NCBI GenBank assembly: GCA_902564345.1
Contig: CACFAY010000008.1
Span: forward strand, 1-45,694
Direction of reading: 5' to 3'
Length of the DNA stretch: 45,694 bases
Source of the DNA: an uncultured SAR324 cluster bacterium
Lineage (GTDB): Bacteria > SAR324 > NAC60-12
Under the pieces are notes generated by a model, which ran no database searches, was not told the origin of the DNA, and worked only from the letters and a program-made list of their open reading frames with translations. How positions within the stretch are numbered: the first letter of the stretch is position 1; each line of letters starts with the position of its first letter. The position numbers and the translations under genes are program-made. Positions 1 through 9,141 of the stretch are shown here, piece by piece.

Positions 1-115
1 GACCAATACGGCTATCTGGTTGAGTGAAGACTGAACTTACCTCAATTCCGGATTCAATTACTGCTTTTAATGATGGGATGGCCCATTCTGGGCTACCCAT
101 AAAAACAATGCTCAT
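1..115 (-). CDS. fmt: Methionyl-tRNA formyltransferase, N-terminal part (cut by window edge)
   Basis: Only the first 38 codons are in the window and the gene continues past its left end. The reverse strand from an ATG at 113-115 reads MSIVFMGSPEWAIPSL and, further on, VFTQPDSR. This matches the start of Fmt: a first beta strand, then the (G/S)(T/S)P(E/D) loop, then the VxTQPD motif. Fmt formylates the amino group of Met on initiator tRNA using 10-formyl-tetrahydrofolate, in the cytosol. The gene is divergent from the carboxyltransferase gene, and the 173 bases between them should hold both promoters. The family call rests on the N-terminus alone but the motif is distinctive. Confidence 0.83.
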   Translation of the reverse strand, partial: MSIVFMGSPEWAIPSLKAVIESGIEVSSVFTQPDSRIG

Positions 116-288
116 TTGTTTTCAGTATGGATATATGAAATTTATTTTTTTACCTTATAGTTTAACTTGATTTGAAAGTATTTTGGGATTAAAGTTCATT
201 TTGCCTGATTTTAACTTTTGCTTTTTGTTTTTAATTTTGCCTAAGGTCTATTATCAAAACTAAATCAAATTATATTTAATATAAACAA

Positions 289-1941
289 GTGGGAAAGCAT
301 AGACTTGACAATCCATTAGATACTAAAACTCCTAAAAAGGAATCCACAAAGAAAAAAAAGGATACACTTTATGAGCAGATGCTTAAAAGGGGCGAAGAAC
401 TATTGGAAAAGCCTTTGAAGGGAGGTGGAGAAGAAAGAGTACGAATACAGCATAACAAAGACCGGATGACGGTTTGGGAGAGGATCAGAGTCCTCACTTC
501 TGAAGAACCACACATTACTTTTCAGAACTGGGGTTCAGAATTGGACGGAGCAGGGATCGTTACAGGCATCCTGAGCATTGACGGCAGAGACATTGCCGTT
601 TACGGGCATGATTTTACTGTACGTGCAGGATCAATTGACTCCACAAACGGAGCTAAACTTGCGCGGCAGATTTTAATGGCTGGAGAGCATGGTATTCCCT
701 TAATCGGAATGAATGATTCTGCAGGAGCGTATGTTCCTGATGGCGTCGGAGGACTTGACGGTTACTCGGAAGCTTTTGCTGCAATGCGCAAAATTAGTGG
801 AATTGTACCATCTATTCTTCTGATGTTTGGCTACAATGCAGGAGGTGGGGCATATTTGCCGAGGCAGGGTTCGTTCTTGATTCAGCCAGAAAAAACTTTT
901 TTTGGCCTAACAGGACCAAATGTAGTTCGTGAGGCTCTTGGAGAAGATATTACAGCTGATGAACTCGGAGGCCCCAAAGTACATAGCAAAAGCGGAGTGG
1001 TAGATCTTACTGCTTCGGATGAACTGGGTGCTTTGCATAAAGCACTTCGTCTTTTGAGTTATCTACCGGACAATAATTATTCTCCAACACTTTTTACTCC
1101 GACTTCACTATCACTGGATGATTATGTTGAGGAAGAAGCTATCCTGCTTCAAAAGACATTCAATAACCCTGTTACAGGCTTTAATACTCCTTTTGATATG
1201 CGTCTTTTTTTGCAGCATTTGGTGGATCATGGAGATTATTTTCAAATTCAGGAAGCACGAGCAAAACAGCTGATTACAGCTTTCGGTAGGATGGGAGGAT
1301 ATGTTGTTGGATTCATTGCAAACAATAGTGCTCATGATTCTGGAAATATTGATACTGAATCATCTCGGAAAGGAGCAAAATTCATTCGTTTCTGCAATCT
1401 GTTTAATATTCCTGTTATCTTTCTTGAAGATGTTAGCGGATACGCCCCTGGATCTGAGCAGGAGCGTATAGGTGTTGTACAAGCCGGGCGGGAATTGCTT
1501 GATTCAATAATAGATCTGCGTGTGCCCAGACTGACTTTAATTTTAAGAAATGCATTTGGAGGAGCATACTGTGCGTGGAACAGTCATCATGTCGGTGCTG
1601 ATTTTGTTTTTGCATTGCCTACTGCAAGAATTGCGGTGATGGGACCGGCCGGACGACAGTTCGTTTATAAAGAAGAATACCGAGAAATAGTTTTTAACCA
1701 CCATAAAAGCATTGAATCCGGAATGGATGAGACTGAAGCAGGAGTTATACGTGATAAAGCAATGTCAAATTTAACAGCACGTTATGAAAAGGAATTGCTT
1801 AACCCGGAAGAAGCACTGCGTCTTGGATCTGTTTCTAGATTAGTAATGCCCGGATTCAGCAGGAAGGTCTTAGGCAACACACTCCTCTATCTTCTGCGGC
1901 ATTATCAACCGAGTCCTATGGTTGGAACTCAGAGAGAATAG
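289..1941 (+). CDS. Acyl-CoA carboxylase, carboxyltransferase (beta) subunit, PccB-like
   Basis: A 550-residue protein with both halves of the carboxyltransferase fold. It transfers CO2 from carboxybiotin to an acyl-CoA such as propionyl-CoA. The N-terminal half has [22 protein letters not shown] (about 141-151) and the oxyanion-hole stretch [12 protein letters not shown] (about 180). The C-terminal half has [10 protein letters not shown] (about 420) and AVMGPAG (about 450). Length is normal for PccB. The start is a GTG at 289 without a clear ribosome site. An in-frame ATG at 379 would remove a Lys-rich leader that the family usually lacks, so the true start is uncertain. No biotin carboxylase or carrier subunit lies in the window, so the partner and exact acyl-CoA (propionyl, methylcrotonyl or other) cannot be told. 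Confidence 0.85.
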   Translation: MGKHRLDNPLDTKTPKKESTKKKKDTLYEQMLKRGEELLEKPLKGGGEERVRIQHNKDRMTVWERIRVLTSEEPHITFQNWGSELDGAGIVTGILSIDGRDIAVYGHDFTVRAGSIDSTNGAKLARQILMAGEHGIPLIGMNDSAGAYVPDGVGGLDGYSEAFAAMRKISGIVPSILLMFGYNAGGGAYLPRQGSFLIQPEKTFFGLTGPNVVREALGEDITADELGGPKVHSKSGVVDLTASDELGALHKALRLLSYLPDNNYSPTLFTPTSLSLDDYVEEEAILLQKTFNNPVTGFNTPFDMRLFLQHLVDHGDYFQIQEARAKQLITAFGRMGGYVVGFIANNSAHDSGNIDTESSRKGAKFIRFCNLFNIPVIFLEDVSGYAPGSEQERIGVVQAGRELLDSIIDLRVPRLTLILRNAFGGAYCAWNSHHVGADFVFALPTARIAVMGPAGRQFVYKEEYREIVFNHHKSIESGMDETEAGVIRDKAMSNLTARYEKELLNPEEALRLGSVSRLVMPGFSRKVLGNTLLYLLRHYQPSPMVGTQRE

Positions 1942-2031
1942 CCAAAAAAGCTTGAAAAATCAGTTAAAATCATTATTTTAAGTTAACTGAACTCTGCAGT
2001 TTTCTCATCATAAATCTAAACAATTTTACTA

Positions 2032-3336
2032 ATGCTAAAATTTCTTAGCAAGCGGGGGCGAACTTTGGTTGTCCTTATTCTTCTTGGAACCCTGCTGGGA
2101 ATTATCCTGTTCTTAAACAAAATATTATTCCCATTTTTGCTTGCAGGATTTCTCGCATATGTGCTTTCACCGGTTATTGATAGACTACATCAGAGGGAAT
2201 TTCGTTCATACAGGATTTCACGTGGAATATCTGTATTGCTTGTTTATCTTGTGATCTTGATGGTTCTTATTGGTGGTGGAAGTTATGTTATTCCGAATGT
2301 ATCGGCTGAAATGGGTCGAATGATTCAGGAATTTCCAAAAGCTGTTACAAAACTATCTGAAGACTGGGGACCTATTTTAGACGAGAAAATAAATAGTATC
2401 ACTTCCTTGTTTCCAGAACCGGCTTTAGAGGAGCCCCTCCCTCAGCCTGAAGAGATGGAAACAAAAAATGAATCTGAAAATTACAGTGACGAAAACGGAG
2501 AATTGATTTCAATACTCAATAACTACACCTACGAAATTCGTGGTCTTGAATCTGACAGAATTGAAGTTGTTCCACATAAAAAGAATGGTATAGAAAGTGG
2601 AATTGATGAAAATTCAAATGAGCCTCTTACAATGAAGACTCAACTGTCTATTCTAGCAGAGGAAGGAGTAAACCGAATAAAATCTGACATGGTTCGTTTT
2701 CTTGGACTAGGGCGTCAGTTGATAGCAAACGTTGTGGGATCAGTTTTCACAATGTTTCTAACCTTTATGGTTGCAGCATTTATTCTGGTTGACACTCATA
2801 GAATATTATCTTTCTGGCGCTCACTTGTACCCCAACAGTACCATGAAAGATACAGTATCCTATTAAAAAACTTAGATAAAGGTTTGAATGGTGTTGTTAG
2901 AGGTCAGTTGTTGATATGTCTTGTAAATGGTGTGCTAACATTTATTGGTCTGGTGATAATCGGTGTGCCTTTCGCTTTCACTCTAGGTATTGTGGCTATG
3001 GTATTTTCACTTATCCCAATTTTTGGAACCATTCTTTCAACTATACCAATTGTAATAATGGGGCTTACAATTTCATTCACTACAGGATTCTTGTCACTGC
3101 TCTGGATTTTACTGATTCACTTTATCGAAGGCAATTTCCTAAATCCCAAGATAATGGGAACTGCTGCGCATATTCATCCCGCGCTGATTGTTTTTGCGTT
3201 GGTTACTGGTGAACACATGGCTGGTATTGCAGGGGCATTGCTGGCAGTACCCCTTTATTCAATACTCCAGACTTTTTTTCTCTTCTTAAAATCTATGGTT
3301 GAAGAATTGGAAAAGGATCGTATAGCAGCAGTTTAG
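2032..3336 (+). CDS. AI-2E family (PerM-like) membrane transporter
   Basis: A 434-residue inner-membrane protein. Two N-terminal hydrophobic helices (about 12-50) are followed by a third near 65-90, an amphipathic region, and a C-terminal bundle of about five helices with conserved features such as GxxxGVPFA, IPIFG and EGNFLNPKIMG. This is the layout of the AI-2E/PerM family, whose members export varied small molecules or ions. Substrate cannot be inferred. Unusual is a long acidic, Glu/Asn-rich insertion at about residues 127-203 between the soluble domain and the conserved C-terminal half. It is the first of three + strand genes with gaps of about 50 bases, perhaps cotranscribed with the phosphatase and lyase genes that follow. 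Confidence 0.85.
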   Translation: MLKFLSKRGRTLVVLILLGTLLGIILFLNKILFPFLLAGFLAYVLSPVIDRLHQREFRSYRISRGISVLLVYLVILMVLIGGGSYVIPNVSAEMGRMIQEFPKAVTKLSEDWGPILDEKINSITSLFPEPALEEPLPQPEEMETKNESENYSDENGELISILNNYTYEIRGLESDRIEVVPHKKNGIESGIDENSNEPLTMKTQLSILAEEGVNRIKSDMVRFLGLGRQLIANVVGSVFTMFLTFMVAAFILVDTHRILSFWRSLVPQQYHERYSILLKNLDKGLNGVVRGQLLICLVNGVLTFIGLVIIGVPFAFTLGIVAMVFSLIPIFGTILSTIPIVIMGLTISFTTGFLSLLWILLIHFIEGNFLNPKIMGTAAHIHPALIVFALVTGEHMAGIAGALLAVPLYSILQTFFLFLKSMVEELEKDRIAAV

Positions 3337-3383
3337 CTTGCATAAACTATTTCAATTAACATCTCTCTTCACACAATTTCCAG

Positions 3384-4169
3384 ATGTCTGAATTCGAACA
3401 ATTTGCACTTGATTTGGCTGATGCTTCCGGAAGAGTAATTCGAAAATATTTTCGTGCAGACTTAAATTTTGAGGATAAAGCTGATAATAGTCCAGTAACG
3501 GTTGCTGACCGTCTTGCTGAAACAGTGATACGTGAGATGATCAAAGATAAATATCCTACACATGATATTCTGGGGGAAGAGCAAGGTTTTAAAAATACTG
3601 GCAGTAGATGGAAATGGGTGATAGATCCCATAGACGGAACAAGAAGTTTTGTGTCTGGTATGCCCATATTTGGGACTTTGATTTCTCTGCTTGAAAATAA
3701 TGTCCCACAGCTCGGTATAATAGATATTCCTATCTTGCATGAACGGTGGTTTTCTGAAAGTGGTGAAGATTGCTTTTTCTATTCATCTGATGTTGATAAG
3801 AAAAAAAAAGTCTGCAAAGTTTCTGGAAAGGAAAAAATTAGCCAGGCAATTCTATATAGTACTGACCCAAAAATGTTTAACATTTCGCAAAAACCATTAT
3901 TTGATCGTGTTTCCTCAAAGGTAAAGTTGCCCCGATTTGGAGGGGATTGTTATAACTACGGACTCCTAGCATCAGGATTTATTGATTTGGTAATTGAAGC
4001 CGATATGAAAATATATGATTTGATGGCTCTTATACCGGTGGTGGAATCTTCGGGAGGAATTATCAGTGATTGGAATGGAAGTACTTCTTTCGATGGAAAC
4101 TGGGACGGATGTGTTTTGGCCGCTGCGTCAGAAGAATTACACAAGCAAGCTATAAGTTTGCTGAATTAA
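3384..4169 (+). CDS. Inositol-monophosphatase family phosphatase, HisN-like histidinol-phosphatase
   Basis: A 261-residue cytosolic Mg-dependent phosphatase of the IMPase superfamily. It shows the metal ligands in order: GEEQG (about 64-68), DPIDGTRSF (about 81-89) and the C-terminal IYDLMAL (about 210), where most inositol phosphatases have W-D. The DPIDGTRSF motif, with Arg after DGT, and the GGDCYNYGLLASG stretch are typical of the histidinol-phosphatase (HisN) subgroup, which performs the penultimate step of histidine synthesis. No other his genes are in the window, so activity on histidinol phosphate is inferred from subfamily resemblance only. A sugar-phosphate or inositol-phosphate role remains possible. 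Confidence 0.8.
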   Translation: MSEFEQFALDLADASGRVIRKYFRADLNFEDKADNSPVTVADRLAETVIREMIKDKYPTHDILGEEQGFKNTGSRWKWVIDPIDGTRSFVSGMPIFGTLISLLENNVPQLGIIDIPILHERWFSESGEDCFFYSSDVDKKKKVCKVSGKEKISQAILYSTDPKMFNISQKPLFDRVSSKVKLPRFGGDCYNYGLLASGFIDLVIEADMKIYDLMALIPVVESSGGIISDWNGSTSFDGNWDGCVLAAASEELHKQAISLLN

Positions 4170-4220
4170 TAAAAGTTATAGGGACATTCAATCTTTTAAA
4201 CAAAATATTCTAAAAAATCT

Positions 4221-5219
4221 ATGAACATTTCACGATTTCCCCGTCTTAAATTTGCCCATCTTCCTACTCCTCTTGAACCGCTAGAAAATCTTAGTAAACT
4301 GCTAGGAGGTCCTCAGATCTTTATTAAACGAGATGATTGTACTGGTCTTGCCACTGGAGGAAACAAAACACGCAAACTTGAATTTCTCATGGGAGAAGCT
4401 TTTCAAAAAAATGCTGATACGATAATAACACAGGGTGCAACTCAATCAAATCACGTTCGACAAACTGCAGCTATTTCTGCCAGAATGGGATTAAGTTGTG
4501 AAATAATACTTGAACACAGGACAAAAAGTGAAGATCCAGAATATCTCGAAAATGGTAATGTTTTGCTCAATAGACTCTTTGGAGCATCAATTAAGACTGT
4601 TCAAGCTGGATCTAACATGGATGCAGCACTTTTAGAAAGTGCTGAAGAAATAAAGAAAAAAGGTGGTACACCTTATATTATTCCTGGAGGAGGATCAAAC
4701 CCCACAGGTGCACTTGGGTATGTAAATTGCGCTATGGAATTGGTAGGTCAGATCAACGATAGTGGTTTGAAGGTAGATCACCTGGTCACTGCAACTGGAA
4801 GCGCAGGCACCCAGGCCGGGCTTCTCTCTGGGTTGGAAGGAACAAGAAGTGGAATCCCAGTCTTGGGTATTTGTGTCGGTGTTGGAAAAAAAGCTCAGGA
4901 GGAAAAGGTTTTTGACCTTGTCCAAAGAACAAATGAATTCCTAGAAATATCAGGAAGTGTTAATCGAGACAGTGTTGTTGCAAATGGAGATTATGTAGGT
5001 TCAGGATATGGCAAACCCACCGAAGAAATGATTGAAGCAGTGCAATTAATGGCTTGTGAAGAAGGTATCTTACTGGATCCCGTCTATTCAGGAAAAGGAA
5101 TGGCTGGATTGATAGATCTTATAAGAAAGAAACATTTCATTAAAGGTGATAACGTTGTTTTTCTTCACACTGGAGGCTCTGTAGCTTTATTCGCCTATCG
5201 AGATATTTTAACGGCTTAA
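4221..5219 (+). CDS. PLP-dependent D-cysteine desulfhydrase / L-cysteate sulfo-lyase family
   Basis: A 332-residue fold-type II PLP enzyme. The PLP lysine sits in [10 protein letters not shown] (about 47-56). Substrate and cofactor loops follow: [11 protein letters not shown] (about 71), [24 protein letters not shown] (about 192), [12 protein letters not shown] (about 287) and HTGGSVALF (about 316). The family includes ACC deaminase, D-cysteine desulfhydrase (DcyD) and L-cysteate sulfo-lyase (CuyA), all beta-eliminating enzymes that release ammonia plus sulfide or sulfite. The N-terminal [14 protein letters not shown] and the [16 protein letters not shown] region look to me closest to CuyA-like marine proteins. 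CuyA would release sulfite and pyruvate from cysteate. No sulfite exporter or dehydrogenase is adjacent, so the substrate is unproven. Confidence 0.82.
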   Translation: MNISRFPRLKFAHLPTPLEPLENLSKLLGGPQIFIKRDDCTGLATGGNKTRKLEFLMGEAFQKNADTIITQGATQSNHVRQTAAISARMGLSCEIILEHRTKSEDPEYLENGNVLLNRLFGASIKTVQAGSNMDAALLESAEEIKKKGGTPYIIPGGGSNPTGALGYVNCAMELVGQINDSGLKVDHLVTATGSAGTQAGLLSGLEGTRSGIPVLGICVGVGKKAQEEKVFDLVQRTNEFLEISGSVNRDSVVANGDYVGSGYGKPTEEMIEAVQLMACEEGILLDPVYSGKGMAGLIDLIRKKHFIKGDNVVFLHTGGSVALFAYRDILTA

Positions 5220-5299
5220 TATTTCAAATTTGCCTATTATAAAATAAAAGTTTGATGCGTAAATAAATTTGTAATAAGCACAAAATATTTTATACATGT

Positions 5300-6709
5300 T
5301 TAAAGTGATTCGTGATCAAGACGGTTCATTCCGTTAAATGCGGCAACACGATATGCTTCATCAAGAGTGGGAGAATTAAAGACCGTATTCATGAAGTAAT
5401 TGATGGTTCCACCGAAGTACATTACAGAATGACCAAGATGAATCATTTCTGCAGCATGAGGGCCGATTATATGTATTCCCAAAATTATTCGTGTCTCTGG
5501 ATCAAATAGAAGTTTAAGAATTCCCTCCTCTTCAGCCATTATGTGAGCTCGTGAAAGCTCTTTAAAGTGCGCAATTCCAATTTCGTAGGGTATGCGAGCA
5601 TCAGTTAATTCTTCTTCAGTCTTACCCACCATTGAAACTGCTGGAATTGTCCAAATTCCTAAAGGCAGTTCTTGAGGCATTTCCTCCGACTTAAGCTGAC
5701 CAAAAGCATGCAGCACGGCAAAACGTGCCTGTGTTATTGAGGTTGAAGCAAGTCCTGGGAATCCAACTACATCTCCTACAGCATATATATTTGATTGGGC
5801 TGTCTGGAAACTAGCATTAGTTTTTATCAGACCATTGCTTCCAAGCTCAATACCAACTTTTTCTAGGTTCATTCCTCCAGAATTTGCAAATCTTCCCGCA
5901 GCAACCATAACCGTGGAGCACGGAAGAATTTTTCTGCTTTCTAAGATTACATGTACCTCTTCAGAATTTATTTTTTGAATATCCTCGACATTTTCTCCCA
6001 GACGCAGAGTAACTCGCTGATTACGCATCTGGTACATTAAATTTTGAACAATCTGATTATCTACAAAGGGAAGGATATTTCGGTTACGTGCTATAAGGTT
6101 CACTCGAATACCCATTTTTGAAAAAATAGAGGCATATTCACAGCCTATTACGCCTGCACCAATTATGGTTACTTTTTTAGGAAGATGTTTAATTTCAAGG
6201 ATCGTGTCTGAATCAAAAACACATTCATTATCAAAAGGTGCCCATTTAGGCCTTCGTGGGGAAGAGCCTGTAGCAATAATTGTGTATTCTGATGTGATTT
6301 CATATTTTTCAGCTTCATTTGATGGATGAATTTCAAGGCTTGTGGATGAAAGAAATCGAATTGTCCCTTCTATAACAGTGATATGGTTTTTTTCAAAATT
6401 ACGTCGCAGTGAACTTTCTTGGTCCTGTATCACCATTTCCTTACGATGCATTAACTCCTTAGTTGTTAGATTTTCCTTAAATTTAATATCAATGCCATGA
6501 GTCTGTTGGCGCAGTAATGCGAGGTGATGCACCGTTTCACGGAGTGATTTTGAGGGGACTGTTCCGGTGTGGAGTGAGGCCCCACCTAGCCGGGGAAGCT
6601 TTTCAATCAGGGCCACTCTTTTTTTGAGTTTGCTAGCCTGCATTGCGGCTTTTTCTCCTGCAGGACCAGAGCCGATTACCACTATATCGTAATGAATTAT
6701 TTCCTGCAT
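5300..6709 (-). CDS. sthA: Soluble (Si-specific) NAD(P)+ transhydrogenase
   Basis: A 469-residue flavoprotein of the pyridine nucleotide-disulfide oxidoreductase family. The N-terminal FAD Rossmann motif is VVIGSGPAGEKAA (about 10-22). A second dinucleotide motif, IIGAGVIGCEYA, lies near 180-195, GDVVGFPGLAS follows near 310, and a dimerisation domain ends the protein. Disulfide reductases of this family carry CxxxxC after the first motif. Here the region reads GGASLHTGTVPSKSLRE, with both cysteines missing, as is diagnostic of SthA. The enzyme equilibrates NADPH + NAD+ with NADP+ + NADH in the cytosol. It is convergent with the sulfo-lyase family gene and 143 bases downstream of an aminotransferase on the same strand. 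Confidence 0.9.
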   Translation of the reverse strand: MQEIIHYDIVVIGSGPAGEKAAMQASKLKKRVALIEKLPRLGGASLHTGTVPSKSLRETVHHLALLRQQTHGIDIKFKENLTTKELMHRKEMVIQDQESSLRRNFEKNHITVIEGTIRFLSSTSLEIHPSNEAEKYEITSEYTIIATGSSPRRPKWAPFDNECVFDSDTILEIKHLPKKVTIIGAGVIGCEYASIFSKMGIRVNLIARNRNILPFVDNQIVQNLMYQMRNQRVTLRLGENVEDIQKINSEEVHVILESRKILPCSTVMVAAGRFANSGGMNLEKVGIELGSNGLIKTNASFQTAQSNIYAVGDVVGFPGLASTSITQARFAVLHAFGQLKSEEMPQELPLGIWTIPAVSMVGKTEEELTDARIPYEIGIAHFKELSRAHIMAEEEGILKLLFDPETRIILGIHIIGPHAAEMIHLGHSVMYFGGTINYFMNTVFNSPTLDEAYRVAAFNGMNRLDHESL

Positions 6710-6852
6710 AATTATTCCTTTTTGCCTTTTTGAAAAGTTTATGTTGAAAAGTTTAAAATAAAGATTGTGTTAATTCTGAGTAAGTTTAATTATGTTAATC
6801 GAAAGTCCTTAAATTCAAAGGAGTCTTTTAAAAATATAAAAATTGTGAAAAT

Positions 6853-8151
6853 TTAAAAAAAATTCATGTCAGGACGCTTTTTCAAAAATCTATCAAGTCC
6901 GGAAACATCTTTCACTGCTGATTTTATTCGTCGGATACCCTCTTCTAGAACAGATTGTTCAGCCGCTATTGAAATACGGATGAAGTGTTTACCGTCTGCT
7001 TCTATTTTTCCAAAAGAATCTCTATCCATTACGGCTACTTGATGATCGTAAAGTGAAAACATTTGAAAAAGTTTGGCCGGAGAGTCCTGTTCTCTTGGAG
7101 AAAGGCTTTTATGTTTATTTATCAAATCTAGATTTTCGCATATTTCAGAAATATTTGGAAAAAGATAAAATGCACCACCCGGTTTTAAGCAGTTTATACC
7201 AGGAATTTTTTTGATTTGATCCCAGATTAGATTTCTACGCAATTCAAAAGTATCAACCATCGTTTGCACAGCCGTTTTAGAAAGTGGATTTTCTAACGCT
7301 TCTCGGGCAGCTTCCTGATTGTATGGTGGTACGCAAGAGAAATAATTAATGTTTATATTTTTGAAAATCTCTGCTTCTTCAATAGTTGGGAAAACAGCAT
7401 AACCGATTCTTCCACCTGTCCAGGCAAAAGTTTTAGAGAAACCGCTAGCAATAATTGTTCTGTCTCTAATTTCATTAATTGAAGAAATTGAATGATGCTT
7501 CTTTCCATCAAAAATTATGTTTTCATATATTTCATCTGAGTAAATACGAATGTCTTTCGAGCAATTTTTAAGTATAACATTAGCGTAATCTTCAAGCTGT
7601 TTAGCCGATGCAACTGCTCCAGTTGGATTGGAAGGGAAGTTGAAATAGATGAGTTTTGTTTTTGGTGTTATTTTTTCTGCGAGTTCTTCAGGCGAGAAAA
7701 TGAAGTTAGCATTTTCTTTAAGATGCAGAGGAACAGGAACTGCTCCAACATATTTGATGAAAGATTCATAAATTGGGAATCCGGGACTAGGATAAATAAC
7801 CTCGTCTCCCGGATCACAGTAGACCTGCTGTGCAAACCCAATTGATGGCTTACCTCCCGGAAAAACGACCACATGTTCCGGAGTTTTTTGCAATCCTCTA
7901 GTATGGTTGATCTGAGTGGAGATTGCTTCACGTAGGGAGAGCAATCCTTTTGGGTCACAGTATTTTGTATTGTCTAGATCCAGCTGTCTTTTGATTTCAT
8001 TCTTTATATGGAGGGGCACGGCAAAATCAGGCTCACCAAGATTAAGTTTGATGATTTCACCTTTCTGCTGTTCCACGCGAAAAATATGTGGAGCTATTTT
8101 AAAGGCATTTTCTGAAAAAATACGTGAATTTCGTTCTGCAATTAAAGTCAT
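6853..8151 (-). CDS. Class I/II PLP-dependent aminotransferase (aspartate aminotransferase-like)
   Basis: A 432-residue fold-type I aminotransferase. Visible motifs are LNLGEPDF near the N-terminus, the FPSNPTGAV substrate/PLP loop, YSDEIYENI with the Asp that pairs with the pyridine nitrogen, SGFSKTFAWTGGRIGY with the Schiff-base lysine (about 235), and FIRISIA with the carboxylate-binding Arg near the end. Length is slightly above the usual 390-400 because of an extra segment near 345-365 and a basic C-terminal tail. Amino-acid specificity cannot be read from the sequence. The gene follows the membrane protein at 8204-9043 by 52 bases on the same strand, so the two may be cotranscribed. Confidence 0.82.
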   Translation of the reverse strand: MTLIAERNSRIFSENAFKIAPHIFRVEQQKGEIIKLNLGEPDFAVPLHIKNEIKRQLDLDNTKYCDPKGLLSLREAISTQINHTRGLQKTPEHVVVFPGGKPSIGFAQQVYCDPGDEVIYPSPGFPIYESFIKYVGAVPVPLHLKENANFIFSPEELAEKITPKTKLIYFNFPSNPTGAVASAKQLEDYANVILKNCSKDIRIYSDEIYENIIFDGKKHHSISSINEIRDRTIIASGFSKTFAWTGGRIGYAVFPTIEEAEIFKNININYFSCVPPYNQEAAREALENPLSKTAVQTMVDTFELRRNLIWDQIKKIPGINCLKPGGAFYLFPNISEICENLDLINKHKSLSPREQDSPAKLFQMFSLYDHQVAVMDRDSFGKIEADGKHFIRISIAAEQSVLEEGIRRIKSAVKDVSGLDRFLKKRPDMNFF

Positions 8152-8203
8152 CTTTTTTTCTTATGTTCTGAATGAGTTTTTATGAAAATTTGTACGCCGG
8201 TTT

Positions 8204-9043
8204 CTATAAATGATTTCGTCCAAAGCAATATGCTGCTGTTGCTACAAAAATAAACTGTAGGCAGAAACCTACAAATACTTGATCAATCAGCAGTAGTGGT
8301 TCTATCCTATGAAAATTGGTAAATGCCGGGGCAAAGTCAGCTACCACAAAAGTCAGAGAACCGAGCACAAAAGTAAGTTCAACTTTTTCACGAAAAAAAA
8401 GCAGGAAAAAGGGCATTAGCATCAGGGTATTCAAAATTCCTTGTAGCCACAAAAGCAGTATTTTTGATTGCAGAGAAAGTGGTGGCAGGTATAAAAGTTC
8501 CTGTAACCGATCTGACCAGAATGGTGCAGCAAAACTCTCATCTAATGTAACCTGAAAAATTATAAATAAAAGCATATAAGTAAATCCACAAAATAGTACC
8601 TTAGCTGTTTCCAGAAATTTTATCTCCTTCTTAAGTCTTCTCCATAAGAATCCTGGACCTATTACCTGCTGACTGCCTGGTAGAAGAAAAGTAGCTATCG
8701 TGCCCACAAAAATTGCAGCAATTACTTCCGGAATAATTTGTAGCCAGAAAGCATCATTTAACGGTGTCCCCCATAAAATATACCTGAAGGTCTGGCCAAG
8801 TGGACCAAGTACAATTAAAAACGAAGAGAATACTATTATTGAGCTAGAACGCCTCCAGTATATCATATTTGCTACAGGACGCAGCGCGAAACCTAGCAGT
8901 ACGCCAGCTAGGAACTGGTAAAAGAAATCTTGGGCAATTGCCAGTTCAGCATCCATCGCTCTTAGCGAAAGCATTTTGGAGACAGCATATCCAGCTCCAA
9001 GTGAAGTTGGAGCTAGAAATTTACCCGGGCTAGATGTCAGCAT
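8204..9043 (-). CDS. Unknown polytopic membrane protein
   Basis: I do not recognise this 279-residue protein. It is hydrophobic throughout, with about seven likely membrane segments, among them a helix with FYQFLAGVLLGFAL near 45, one with IIVFSSFLIVLGPLG near 72, one with IIPEVIAAIFVGTIATFLL near 105, and C-terminal helices with LTFVLGSLTFVVADFAP and FVGFCLQFIFVATAAYCF. No enzyme motif is seen. Nine residues near the middle (RRLKKEIKF) form a basic loop. The gene is divergent from folP with 98 bases between starts, and lies upstream of the aminotransferase on the same strand. It could be a small transporter or an integral membrane sensor fragment. Nothing favours one role. Confidence 0.6.
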   Translation of the reverse strand: MLTSSPGKFLAPTSLGAGYAVSKMLSLRAMDAELAIAQDFFYQFLAGVLLGFALRPVANMIYWRRSSSIIVFSSFLIVLGPLGQTFRYILWGTPLNDAFWLQIIPEVIAAIFVGTIATFLLPGSQQVIGPGFLWRRLKKEIKFLETAKVLFCGFTYMLLFIIFQVTLDESFAAPFWSDRLQELLYLPPLSLQSKILLLWLQGILNTLMLMPFFLLFFREKVELTFVLGSLTFVVADFAPAFTNFHRIEPLLLIDQVFVGFCLQFIFVATAAYCFGRNHL

Positions 9044-9141
9044 CAGAATATTAAGTTTTTGAATTGTGTTTTTTTGGAAACTAGCACTTTAATGAAGTAA
9101 CATTTTTTATGTAATTTGGCAAATTAACCTAATAAAATGCT

